This document shows positions 52,866 through 62,169 of a stretch of DNA of 64,000 nt, piece after piece (the stretch's first letter is position 1; the number at the start of each line of letters is the position of its first letter). Position numbers and translations under genes: made by a program. Source of the stretch: Hymenobacter persicinus (GTDB taxonomy: Bacteria > Bacteroidota > Bacteroidia > Cytophagales > Hymenobacteraceae); assembly GCF_004167665.1 (NCBI RefSeq), contig NZ_SEWE01000009.1, positions 62,001 through 126,000 of the forward strand, in the 5' to 3' direction. The notes under the pieces are model-generated. The model did no database searches. It saw only the letters and a list, made by a program, of their open reading frames with translations, and had not been told where the DNA came from.

Positions 52866-53483
52866 CTAGCTGACATCGGCAGCCGTAGCGGTATTGTCGG
52901 CGGCTGGTGAGGCCGGCGTCTGAGGCTTGGGGCTGCGCTTGACGGCAGCCGCGGCCGACGGGCGGGCCGTCCGGCTACGGCTGGGCGCCGGCGCGGAAAC
53001 GGCGGCAGGACGGGCAACCGGCTTGCGGGTGGCAGTTCCAGCAGCGGCTGCCGCGGGCTGAGCGGCCCGGGAAGGACGGCTGCGGGCTGGGGCTACGGCC
53101 GGGCTGGGCAATGCTGAAATGCTGTCGGAGGCGGCGGGAGTGCCGGTTTCGTTGGTCCGCACTATCGTGTGCAGGGCCTGCTCAAACAGCTGCTGGGTGT
53201 CTTGGTCGAGGCGGCGGGTGGCGTCTTTCACCACTTCCCGGAGCTTGTCTTTCGTTTCCTTGCGGATGCGCTTGACGACTTCGGAAATGCGGCCGTCCAG
53301 CTCTTTCTGCAGCTGCTTGGCGGCCAGCTTCAACGACTTTTTCTGGTCGGCTTTCTTACCGGACTTCACCGCTTTCACGGTATCTGGGCTTTTGGCAGCG
53401 GCTTTGGCGGCCTTGCGCTGCGCTTTCTCAGCCGGATCTTTCTTGGCCTTTTTCTCGGAAGGCGCCGAAGCAGACTTTTTCAT
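52866..53483 (-). CDS. Histone H1-like / Lys-Ala-Pro-rich basic protein
   Basis: A 205-aa basic protein without signal peptide. The N-terminal third is Lys/Ala-rich (KKAKKDPAEKAQRKAAKAAA), the middle is a helical segment with charged heptads (LQKELDGRISEVVKRIRKET; DKLREVVKDATRRLDQDTQQ), and the C-terminal half is an Ala/Pro/Arg-rich tail resembling H1-like DNA-binding tails (TATRKPVARPAAVSAPAPSR). Possible nucleoid protein or phasin-like scaffold; neither can be confirmed. A full-match promoter (53535-53542) supports real expression. It is divergent from metG. Confidence 0.65.
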   Translation of the reverse strand: MKKSASAPSEKKAKKDPAEKAQRKAAKAAAKSPDTVKAVKSGKKADQKKSLKLAAKQLQKELDGRISEVVKRIRKETKDKLREVVKDATRRLDQDTQQLFEQALHTIVRTNETGTPAASDSISALPSPAVAPARSRPSRAAQPAAAAAGTATRKPVARPAAVSAPAPSRSRTARPSAAAAVKRSPKPQTPASPAADNTATAADVS

Positions 53484-53534
53484 AGGACGGGAGAGGGGAA
53501 GGGTGAAGTCGGGAAGTGTGGTGGAGCTTGTACT

Positions 53535-53542
53535 CAAATATA
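53535..53542 (-). promoter_or_regulatory. Promoter -7 element of the H1-like gene
   Basis: TATATTTG on the minus strand, a full match to TAnnTTTG, 52 bp from the start codon. Confidence 0.6.
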
Positions 53543-53601
53543 AGCCAAACGGTTTTTTTTAATGCGCCGGGTTCCGACCGAGCCGTTCCTGCTTTTCCTC
53601 G

Positions 53602-53609
53602 TTTCTTTG
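53602..53609 (+). promoter_or_regulatory. Candidate promoter -7 of metG
   Basis: TTTCTTTG, one mismatch from TAnnTTTG, 72 bp before the metG ATG. Confidence 0.4.
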
Positions 53610-53681
53610 CGCCTCAGTTCCTGATTTCACGCGCCGGATGGCTGCCCCTCGGCTCCCGCCCCCGGACTTTTACCTTCTCTC

Positions 53682-55724
53682 ATGCAAGCTGATCCTCAAC
53701 GCTATACCGTCACGGCGGCCCTGCCTTATGCCAACGGCCCGGTGCACATCGGCCACCTGGCCGGCGTGTATTTGCCCGCCGACATCTACGTGCGCTACCT
53801 GCGGGCCGCGGGCCGCGACGTCAAGTTTATCTGCGGTTCCGACGAGCACGGCGTGCCCATTACCATCCGGGCCCAGAAGGAGGGCGTCACCCCCCAGCAG
53901 GTCGTCGACAAGTACAACGCCATCATCCGGGACTCCTTCCAGGACTTCGGCATCTCGTTCGACATCTATTCTCGCACCTCGTCGAAAACCCACGCGGAAG
54001 TCGCCAGCGGCTTTTTTCGCAAGCTCTACGAGGAGGGCAAGTTCATTGAGCAGACCTCCCAGCAGTACTACGACGAGAAGGCCGACCAGTTTCTGGCCGA
54101 CCGCTACATCGTGGGTACCTGCCCGAACTGCGGCAACGAAAACGCCTACGGCGACCAATGCGAGCGGTGCGGCTCCTCGCTCAGCCCCACCGAGCTGATT
54201 AATCCGCACTCCATGCTCAGCGGCAACCAGCCCGTGCTGCGCGAAACCAAGCACTGGTATTTGCCTTTGGATCAGTACGAGCCCTGGCTGCGCGAGTGGA
54301 TTGTGGAAGGCCACAAAGCCGACTGGAAAGCCAACGTCTACGGGCAGTGCAAATCGTGGATTGACCAGGGCCTGCACCCCCGCGCCGTCACGCGCGATTT
54401 GGACTGGGGCGTGCCCGTGCCGGTAGAGGGCGCCGAGGGCAAGGTGCTCTACGTGTGGTTCGACGCGCCCATCGGCTACATTTCGGCCACCAAGGAGTTG
54501 CTGCCCGACACCTGGGAAACCTACTGGAAAGATGCCGGCACCAAGCTCGTGCACTTCATCGGCAAGGACAACATCGTGTTCCACTGCATCATCTTCCCGG
54601 CGATGCTCAAGGCCCACGGCGACTACATCCTGCCCGACAACGTACCCGCCAACGAGTTCCTGAACCTGGAAGGCGACAAAATCAGCACCTCGCGCAACTG
54701 GGCCGTGTGGCTGCACGAGTACCTGCAGGACTTCCCCGGCAAGGCCGACGTGCTGCGCTACGTGCTCTGCGCCAACGCCCCCGAAAACAAGGACAATGAT
54801 TTCACCTGGAAAGACTTCCAGGCCCGCAACAACAACGAGCTGGTGGCCAACCTCGGCAACTTCGTGAACCGGGCCGTGGTGCTGACGCACAAGTTCTTTG
54901 AGGGCAAAGTGCCCGCCGCGGCTGAGCTGCAGGATATTGACCGGGAAGTACTGGCCCAGCTGGCCGAGTTCCCGCAGCGCATCGGGGAGCTGATTGAAAA
55001 CTATCGGTTCCGCGACGCGCTGAACGAGCTGATGAATCTGACCCGGGCCGGCAACAAGTACCTGGCCGAAACCGAACCCTGGAAGCTCATCAAAACCGAT
55101 GAGGCCCGCACCGGCACCGTGCTGCACGTCGCTTTGCAGCTGGCCGCGGGTTTGGTGACTCTGCTCGAACCCTTCCTGCCCACCGCTGCTGCCACCTTGG
55201 GCACCATGCTGCGCGTCGGGAAAGGCAGCTGGCAGCAGGCCGGCCGCGCCGACGCGCTAACGGCTGGTCAGCAAATCGGGGCCGCCGCGCTGCTGTTCGA
55301 CAAAATCGAGGATGCCACCGTAGAAGCCCAGGTGCAGAAGCTGCTCGACACGAAAAAGGCCAACGAAATGGCCAACGCCGTGACGGCCCCCGCCAAGGAG
55401 GACGTATCCTTCGAGCAGTTCCAGAGCATGGATCTGCGCGTGGGCACGGTGGTAGCCGCCGAGAAAGTCGCCAAGACCAAAAAGCTGCTCAAGCTCACCG
55501 TCAACACCGGCCTCGATGAACGAACCATCGTCAGCGGCATTGCCGAGTTCTTCATTCCCGAAGCTCTGGTCGGCCAACAGGTGCTGGTGCTGCTCAATTT
55601 GGCGCCCCGGGAAATCAAGGGCATTCAGAGCCAGGGCATGCTGCTGCTGGCCGAAGACGCCGATGGCACCTTGCAGCTCATGCAGCCCGGCCAGGCCGTA
55701 AAGCCCGGTAGCTTCGTGGCGTAG
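53682..55724 (+). CDS. metG: Methionyl-tRNA synthetase with C-terminal tRNA-binding domain
   Basis: A 680-aa class I aminoacyl-tRNA synthetase that charges initiator and elongator tRNA-Met. HIGH is HIGHLAG at residues 22-28, the KMSKS equivalent is KISTS at about 333-337, and a zinc knuckle [17 protein letters not shown] lies near 147. The C-terminal 110 residues are the EMAP/Trbp111-like domain ([33 protein letters not shown]). Length is normal for the two-part form. It stands alone, ended by a strong terminator. Confidence 0.97.
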   Translation: MQADPQRYTVTAALPYANGPVHIGHLAGVYLPADIYVRYLRAAGRDVKFICGSDEHGVPITIRAQKEGVTPQQVVDKYNAIIRDSFQDFGISFDIYSRTSSKTHAEVASGFFRKLYEEGKFIEQTSQQYYDEKADQFLADRYIVGTCPNCGNENAYGDQCERCGSSLSPTELINPHSMLSGNQPVLRETKHWYLPLDQYEPWLREWIVEGHKADWKANVYGQCKSWIDQGLHPRAVTRDLDWGVPVPVEGAEGKVLYVWFDAPIGYISATKELLPDTWETYWKDAGTKLVHFIGKDNIVFHCIIFPAMLKAHGDYILPDNVPANEFLNLEGDKISTSRNWAVWLHEYLQDFPGKADVLRYVLCANAPENKDNDFTWKDFQARNNNELVANLGNFVNRAVVLTHKFFEGKVPAAAELQDIDREVLAQLAEFPQRIGELIENYRFRDALNELMNLTRAGNKYLAETEPWKLIKTDEARTGTVLHVALQLAAGLVTLLEPFLPTAAATLGTMLRVGKGSWQQAGRADALTAGQQIGAAALLFDKIEDATVEAQVQKLLDTKKANEMANAVTAPAKEDVSFEQFQSMDLRVGTVVAAEKVAKTKKLLKLTVNTGLDERTIVSGIAEFFIPEALVGQQVLVLLNLAPREIKGIQSQGMLLLAEDADGTLQLMQPGQAVKPGSFVA

Positions 55725-55786
55725 GGCAGGCAAATCCCTTCCCGAGCAACTCGAAGCTGAGCCGCAAGGCAAATGCTCTAAAATGT

Positions 55787-55824
55787 AAAAAGCCCCGGCG
55801 CAGAAATGCGCCGGGGCTTTTTAT
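55787..55824. terminator. Bidirectional terminator
   Basis: Stem AAAAGCCCCGGCGCA / TGCGCCGGGGCTTTT (15 bp) with a 4-nt loop, between the convergent metG and pth genes. Confidence 0.92.
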
Positions 55825-55865
55825 TCGGGCTATGAAAGCGCGTCTGCAGACTGCCGCTGCTGCCG

Positions 55866-56435
55866 TTACTTCACGTTCACCACGTTCATGGCTCGCTCTA
55901 CGCCCAGTGCCCCGAAAGCCAGCACGGCCTCGGCGGCCTTTTCGAGGCGGGTTTCCAGCTCAATCTTCTCATCAGCGGAGAAGGGGCTGAGCACGTAGTC
56001 GACCTGCCGGCCCTTCGAGAAGCTGGAGTCGATGCCGAAGCGCAGGCGGGCGTACTCATCCGAGCCCAGGGTTTCCTGAATGTGCTTGAGGCCATTCTGT
56101 CCGCCGGCCGAGCCCTTGGCTTTCAGGCGCAGCTTCCCGAAAGGCAGGGCCAGGTCGTCGGTGACCACCAGCATGCTTTCCTTGGGCAGCTTGAGCACGC
56201 TCAGCCAGTGAGCGGCGGCCTTACCGCTCAGGTTCATATAGGTCGTGGGCTTGACCAGCACGTAGGTCTTGCCCTTGGCCCGGATTTCGGTGGTAAAGGC
56301 GTGCCGGCCCAACTCCCAGGGGGCCGCGTCGTGCTTGCGGGCTAGGTAGTCGCCCACCATGAAGCCCACGTTGTGGCGGGTGTCGGCGTATTCGGGCCCG
56401 ATGTTGCCCAGGCACAGCACTAAAAACTTGCTCAC
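55866..56435 (-). CDS. pth: Peptidyl-tRNA hydrolase
   Basis: A 189-aa enzyme that frees tRNA from peptidyl-tRNA released by stalled ribosomes. LGNIGPEYADTRHNVGF carries Asn11 and the catalytic His21; TYMNLSGKA and LVVTDDLALPFGKLRLKAKGSAGGQNGLK follow, as in the family. It is last in the minus-strand group prs - rplY - pth, the usual order in Bacteroidota. Confidence 0.95.
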   Translation of the reverse strand: MSKFLVLCLGNIGPEYADTRHNVGFMVGDYLARKHDAAPWELGRHAFTTEIRAKGKTYVLVKPTTYMNLSGKAAAHWLSVLKLPKESMLVVTDDLALPFGKLRLKAKGSAGGQNGLKHIQETLGSDEYARLRFGIDSSFSKGRQVDYVLSPFSADEKIELETRLEKAAEAVLAFGALGVERAMNVVNVK

Positions 56436-56517
56436 GGATCAGTCGAATTTAAGAGGATAAGGCGGCCGGCGGCAGCATCCGCCGGCAAAGATGGCGGAGC
56501 GCCGGCAAATCCGCCCA

Positions 56518-56549
56518 CAAAAAAGCCGCCCCACGGGTGGGGCGGCTTT
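56518..56549 (-). terminator. Terminator downstream of rplY
   Basis: Stem AAAGCCGCCCCAC / GTGGGGCGGCTTT with a T-tract in the minus direction. It lies between rplY and pth, so pth may need read-through or its own promoter. Confidence 0.85.
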
Positions 56550-56616
56550 CTACGTACTTCAGCAGTGCCGGCCACCAGATTTGCGTAATCCGCATCCTCC
56601 GGCCGACTCCGAGAGC

Positions 56617-57189
56617 TTATTTCTCGGCCTGCAGCTGGCCTTTCAGGGCACGTGGGATGGTTACGGTCGCAATGGGGGCGGCGCCGTTGGTGAGGATCGT
56701 GTAGTTCGTAGGCTCCACTTTGTTCACCTTGATCGACTTGCCCAGCTCCAGCTCGGAGATGTTCACTTCCACGTAGTCGGGCAGGTTCTCGGGCATGGCC
56801 TTCACCTTCACCTTACGCAGCTTGCTTACCAGCTTACCACCGGCCAGCACGCCCGGCGAAACGCCAACGTACTTCACGGGAATGTCCATCTTCACTTCTT
56901 TGCCTTCTTCCAGCTGGAGGAAGTCAACGTGGAGGAGCATTTCGTTGACGGGGTGGAACTGAGCGTCCTGCACGATAGCGCGGTACAGCGTGCCTTCCAC
57001 GTTCAGATCAACGATGTGGGCTTCGGGCGTGTACAGCAGTTCGCGGAAGAGGATAGCGGGAGTCGAGAAGTGAACCTGCTCGGCGCCACCGTACAATACG
57101 CACGGTACATACGAGTCAAGACGCAACGCTTTGGCATCCTTCTTACCGAGATTCGCTCTTTTAAACCCTACAATCTCGAGGCTTTTCAT
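56617..57189 (-). CDS. rplY: 50S ribosomal protein L25 (bL25/Ctc family)
   Basis: A 190-aa long-form L25 with an N-terminal 5S rRNA-binding domain (MKSLEIVGFKRANLGKKDAK; LYGGAEQVHFS) and a C-terminal TL5/Ctc-type beta domain (LHVDFLQLEEGKEVKMDIPV; VEVNISELELGKSIKV). It binds 5S rRNA in the large subunit. It has a TATCTTTG promoter 70 bp upstream and a terminator 68 bp downstream, and lies between prs and pth. Confidence 0.95.
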   Translation of the reverse strand: MKSLEIVGFKRANLGKKDAKALRLDSYVPCVLYGGAEQVHFSTPAILFRELLYTPEAHIVDLNVEGTLYRAIVQDAQFHPVNEMLLHVDFLQLEEGKEVKMDIPVKYVGVSPGVLAGGKLVSKLRKVKVKAMPENLPDYVEVNISELELGKSIKVNKVEPTNYTILTNGAAPIATVTIPRALKGQLQAEK

Positions 57190-57258
57190 AAGCTTGTGTT
57201 TTGAGAAAAATGAAGATGTGAATTCCGCCCGAGCTGAAAATCAGCCCCAAACGGGCCG

Positions 57259-57266
57259 CAAAGATA
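57259..57266 (-). promoter_or_regulatory. Promoter -7 element of rplY
   Basis: TATCTTTG on the minus strand, a full match to TAnnTTTG, 70 bp from the start codon. A weak TTTC is about 19 bp upstream of it. Confidence 0.6.
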
Positions 57267-57330
57267 GGGGCTTAGTTTGGGAATAGAAAGGCACGGCTAT
57301 ATAATCCCCGTACGCACCCTGCACCGCGCC

Positions 57331-58260
57331 CTAGATAAACAGTGAGCTGATGCTCTCGTGCGACACCACGTTGCGGATGGCGCTGGCGAAGAGGTTGGCC
57401 AGGGAAATGACTTTGATCTTGGGGTTCTGCTCGCGCAGCGGAATCGTGTCGCAGATAATCAGCTCGGTCAGGGCCGAGTTGCGGATCCGCTCGTGGGCCG
57501 GGCCGCTGAGCACGCCGTGGGTAATGACGGCCCGCACCGACTTGGCCCCGCGCTCCATCAGCAACTCGGCGGCCTTGCAGATCGTGCCGGCCGTGTCCAC
57601 AATGTCGTCCACGAGCACCACGTTCATGCCCGTCACGTCGCCGATGACCTGCATGGACGCAATTTCGTTGGCCCGCAGGCGCATCTTGTCGCAGACCACG
57701 ATTTCGGCCCCGAACTTCTTGGCAAACGCCCGGGTGCGGACCACGCCGCCCACGTCGGGGGAGGCGAAGATCAGGTTGTCGAGGTTCAGCGACTTGATAT
57801 AAGGCGCCGTGACCGTGGCCCCGTCCAGATGATCGACGGGAATGTCGAAGAAGCCCTGAATCTGGCCCGCGTGCAGGTCGCAGGTCATCAGCCGGTCGGT
57901 GCCCACGCTCTGAATGAAGTCGGCCACCACTTTGGCTCCGATGCTGACGCGGGGCTTGTCTTTACGGTCTTGGCGGGCGTAGCCGAAGTAGGGCATCACC
58001 ACGGTTACGGAGGCGGCCGAGGCGCGCTTGGCGGCGTCGACCATCAGCATGAGCTCCATCAGGTTTTCGGCCGGCGGGTTGGTGCTCTGAATCAGGAACA
58101 CGGCGCAGCCCCGCACGCTTTCGTTGAAGCTGGGCCCGAGTTCGGTGTCGGCAAAGCGCTGAATGCTCAGGTCGCCCAGGGGCTGGCCGTAAGCGGCGGC
58201 AATTTGGGCACCTAGTTCGGGAGAAGCATTTCCCGCAAAGATTTTAACACGCTGTGACAT
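57331..58260 (-). CDS. prs: Ribose-phosphate pyrophosphokinase (PRPP synthetase)
   Basis: A 309-aa class I enzyme making phosphoribosyl pyrophosphate from ribose 5-phosphate and ATP for nucleotide, His and Trp synthesis. KIFAGNASPELGAQIA opens the first domain. FNESVRGCAVFLIQST, VMPYFGYARQDRKDKPR and the PRPP loop VVLVDDIVDTAGTICKAAELL are present, and LHAGQIQGFFDIPVDHL is the conserved segment. Length is normal. It is downstream of tRNA-Gln, after a hairpin. Confidence 0.96.
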   Translation of the reverse strand: MSQRVKIFAGNASPELGAQIAAAYGQPLGDLSIQRFADTELGPSFNESVRGCAVFLIQSTNPPAENLMELMLMVDAAKRASAASVTVVMPYFGYARQDRKDKPRVSIGAKVVADFIQSVGTDRLMTCDLHAGQIQGFFDIPVDHLDGATVTAPYIKSLNLDNLIFASPDVGGVVRTRAFAKKFGAEIVVCDKMRLRANEIASMQVIGDVTGMNVVLVDDIVDTAGTICKAAELLMERGAKSVRAVITHGVLSGPAHERIRNSALTELIICDTIPLREQNPKIKVISLANLFASAIRNVVSHESISSLFI

Positions 58261-58300
58261 GGTAATGGGGAGAAGGGGACGAAACGAAAAGGCAATAAAA

Positions 58301-58349
58301 AAGCGAAAGGCGCCGGTTCTTCCGGGGAGGAAGAATCAGCGCCTTTCGC
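58301..58349 (-). terminator. Terminator of tRNA-Gln
   Basis: Arms GCGAAAGGCGC and GCGCCTTTCGC with an inner hairpin (TTCTTCC/GGAAGAA) and a T-run in the minus direction, just past the tRNA. Confidence 0.85.
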
Positions 58350-58361
58350 GTTACTTGAGAG

Positions 58362-58434
58362 TTGTCCGACCAGGGCTCGAACCTGGACTTTCTTGAATCA
58401 AAATCAAGCGTGTTGCCAGTTACACCATCGGACA
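58362..58434 (-). tRNA. tRNA-Gln (anticodon TTG)
   Basis: On the minus strand a 73-nt cloverleaf: the acceptor stem TGTCCGA pairs perfectly with TCGGACA; the anticodon stem CTTGA/TCAAG encloses loop TTTTGAT, giving anticodon TTG; the T-loop GTTCGAGCC is normal. CCA is not encoded. The promoter is at 58466-58496 and the terminator at 58301-58349. Confidence 0.97.
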
Positions 58435-58465
58435 AAAAACCAAACCAGTGTGCCGTTTGGGTGTG

Positions 58466-58496
58466 CAAATGTACTACCGGAATTATTGGAGGCAAA
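58466..58496 (-). promoter_or_regulatory. Promoter of tRNA-Gln
   Basis: On the minus strand TTTG (58493-58496), a 19-bp gap, then TACATTTG (58466-58473): a full match to the Bacteroidota promoter, about 32 bp before the tRNA. Confidence 0.8.
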
Positions 58497-58628
58497 TTTC
58501 TGGGCAAAAATTTTTCAAAGAAATTTTCGGCCCGGGGCCCCGGAAAGGGCTCTAAATGCGGTTTAGGGCCTGATTTTCAGCCCGCGACGCGCCCCGCGGC
58601 GGCGGGCAAATCTTTCCGCCGAAGGAGC

Positions 58629-58660
58629 TTTGGCAAAGCGGGGATTAAGCCGTAGTTTTG
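58629..58660 (+). promoter_or_regulatory. Promoter of atpD-atpC
   Basis: TTTG (58629-58632), a 20-bp gap, then TAGTTTTG (58653-58660): a full match, about 40 bp before the atpD ATG. Confidence 0.8.
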
Positions 58661-58691
58661 CGCCCTGAAAACGTTGCACCATTTACTATAA

Positions 58692-60206
<1,515 letters not shown>

Positions 60207-60209
60207 TCA

Positions 60210-60299
60210 TCAGTTGCCAGTTGTCAGTTGCCAGTTGCCAGTTTGTTCTGTTGTAGCAAACTGCTGACCGGCAACTGACAACCGGCAACTGGCAACTGA
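60210..60299. repeat. Inverted-repeat element, family C (CAGTTG-rich), in the atpD-atpC gap
   Basis: Two arms (60210-60245 and about 60257-60299) are imperfect complements, each made of CAGTTGCCAGTTG-like words in tandem. The loop is about 11 nt. It fills almost the whole 100-bp gap between atpD and atpC. Confidence 0.8.
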
Positions 60300-60306
60300 A
60301 AAAACC

Positions 60307-60552
60307 ATGCATTTAGAAATCATCACGCCGGACCGGCAAGTGTTTGCGGGCGAGGTTACGTCGGCGCAGTTTCCGGGTACCGATGGGCTGTTTGAGGTGC
60401 TCAACAACCACGCCCCGCTCATCAGCGCCCTCAAGGCCGGCGACGTTACCGTGACCAGCGCCGCCGGGCGCGAGGCCTTCCACATTGCCGGTGGCGTGGT
60501 GGAAGTGCTCCGCAACAATGTAATTGTGCTGGCGGAAGGCGTTGTGGCCTAA
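60307..60552 (+). CDS. atpC: F-type ATP synthase subunit epsilon (short form)
   Basis: An 81-aa protein consisting only of the N-terminal beta-sandwich: MHLEIITPDRQVFAGEVTSAQFPGTDGLFEVLNNHAPL, and IAGGVVEVLRNNVIVLAEG at the end. The C-terminal helical hairpin that inhibits ATP hydrolysis in E. coli is absent. This short form is common in Bacteroidota, so it is not a truncation by frameshift. It is the second gene of the operon and is followed by a terminator. Confidence 0.93.
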   Translation: MHLEIITPDRQVFAGEVTSAQFPGTDGLFEVLNNHAPLISALKAGDVTVTSAAGREAFHIAGGVVEVLRNNVIVLAEGVVA

Positions 60553-60573
60553 GCTGCATTTTTCTTCCTGAGA

Positions 60574-60606
60574 AAAGCCTTTCCTTTGCCGGAAAGGCTT
60601 TTTTTA
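60574..60606 (+). terminator. Terminator of atpD-atpC
   Basis: Stem AAGCCTTTCC / GGAAAGGCTT followed by TTTTT. Confidence 0.92.
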
Positions 60607-60692
60607 TTCCCTTCCGACCCTCCCGACGCTATTTTCAGCCGTCGGGAGCAGAGCTGCGAAGCTGTTATCTATCTTCCGTCCGCCGCGAATTC

Positions 60693-61814
60693 ATGGAAAT
60701 TACTCCCAAAATCACCCCAATCTACCAGACTTCGGTCTTCAAATTTGCCGACCTCAACGAGCTGGAACAGTATTTTGACGAACCCGGTAGCCGCTACCTG
60801 TACTCGCGCAATGGCAACCCCAACGCCGACGAGCTGGCCGAAAAAATCAACCACCTTGAGGGTGGGGTGGGAGCCGTAGTGACGGGCTCGGGCATGGCCG
60901 CCATCTTCGCCGCCATTTTGGCCTACTGCCAAGCCGGTGACCATGTGCTCTGCGCCGCCGATATTTACGGGGGCTCCTCGGCCTTGCTCAACGCCGAGCT
61001 GAGCCGCATGGGCATCACGGTCGCCTACGTGCCCTTCGAGCAGCTCTACGACCTGAAGCCGCTGGTGCAGCCCACTACGCGCCTGCTGCTGGCCGAAACC
61101 ATGAGCAACCCACTGCTGCGCGTGGCCGATCTGCGCCGCCTGGCCACCGAGTGCCACGCCCACGGCCTGAAGCTGGTCGTAGACAACACGTTTGCCTCGC
61201 CCGTCATTACCAGGCCACTGGAGCTGGGTGCCGATATTAGCCTGCACAGCGTGACCAAGTACATCAGCGGGCACTCCGACGTGACGGCCGGCGCCGTGGT
61301 GGCTGCCGACCCGGAAGTGGCGGCGCGGCTGAAGCAAATCAGCGTCTTCTACGGGCTTACCTTGAGTCCGATGGAAAGCTGGCTGGCGGTACGGGGCCTC
61401 AAAACCCTGCGCCTGCGCATGCGTGAGCACAGCTACAATGCGCTGGTCGTGGCCCAGTTTCTGGCCGAGCACCCCCGCGTGCGGCAGGTCAACTACCCGG
61501 GTCTGGAAAGCCACCCCCAACACGCGCTGGCCGTGGAGCAGGGCGCCGGGCTGTTCGGGGGCATGATGTCGTTTCTGCTGGCTGATGACGCCGAGGGGGT
61601 CAACTCGTTTATGCGGCGCAGCCAGCGCTTTCCCTTTGCGCCGTCGTTGGCCGGCGTCGATTCGTCGCTGTCGTACCCGCTGGGCACCTCGCACCGCTCC
61701 CTGACGGCCGAGCAGCAGCAGGCGCTGGGCATCACCGTGGGGCTGGTGCGGCTGAGCGTAGGTATCGAGCCGGTAGAGGACCTGCTGGCCGACCTCGCTC
61801 AAGCGCTGGATTAG
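60693..61814 (+). CDS. Cys/Met-metabolism PLP enzyme (cystathionine gamma-synthase / methionine gamma-lyase family)
   Basis: A 373-aa PLP-dependent enzyme. The N-terminus ITPIYQTSVFKF and YLYSRNGNPNADELAEKIN are typical; the cofactor-binding Lys is in SLHSVTKYISGHSDVTAGAVV, and GMMSFLL and VGIEPVEDLLADL close the protein. It is a cytoplasmic enzyme of methionine/cysteine interconversion: gamma-synthase, gamma-lyase or O-acetylhomoserine sulfhydrylase. The exact reaction cannot be set from sequence alone. It is a single gene after the atp operon. Confidence 0.9.
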   Translation: MEITPKITPIYQTSVFKFADLNELEQYFDEPGSRYLYSRNGNPNADELAEKINHLEGGVGAVVTGSGMAAIFAAILAYCQAGDHVLCAADIYGGSSALLNAELSRMGITVAYVPFEQLYDLKPLVQPTTRLLLAETMSNPLLRVADLRRLATECHAHGLKLVVDNTFASPVITRPLELGADISLHSVTKYISGHSDVTAGAVVAADPEVAARLKQISVFYGLTLSPMESWLAVRGLKTLRLRMREHSYNALVVAQFLAEHPRVRQVNYPGLESHPQHALAVEQGAGLFGGMMSFLLADDAEGVNSFMRRSQRFPFAPSLAGVDSSLSYPLGTSHRSLTAEQQQALGITVGLVRLSVGIEPVEDLLADLAQALD

Positions 61815-62169
61815 ATAATTTTATGTACCGATCAAACACCTCATGTACTAGCGGCGTCAGGTTTTGTACTCTATGTACTGCCATCTGAACTTTATGTACT
61901 CGCCAAGGGTCGTTTGTGCTGAATCTGGCGTGCAGTAAGGGCGCCGGATTTCCTATCGGGCCTGAGCCTTCGGCACCGCTCGGCGCATATTACTACTGGG
62001 CTGCTGGGCCGGCGCGGGCAATAAGTTGGTATACAGCAGGTACTTTCAGCGGGCCAGGCTCGACTATTTTCCGCGCGCTTACTTATCTTGGGCCAACCGG
62101 CGCATTGGCCCGCATTCCTGATTTTCTACTGCTGCGTTTCAGTCATCCCGCTACTTAAACCTCCGTCTT
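61815..62169. other. Intergenic region with repeated ATGTAC words
   Basis: 355 bp. ATGTAC occurs at 61823, 61843, 61873 and 61894, and TTGTAC at 61864; most intervals are 20-21 bp. TATCTTGG at 62084-62091 is one mismatch from TAnnTTTG and may be the Kelch gene promoter. No terminator hairpin is clear after the upstream gene; no ORF is supported. Confidence 0.5.

Noticed and set aside
58362..58434. tRNA-Gln as an attachment site for an integrated element
   Set aside because: No repeated 3' tRNA end and no integrase in the window.
60307..60552. Truncated atpC as a pseudogene
   Set aside because: Short epsilon subunits are normal in Bacteroidota, and the terminator follows directly.
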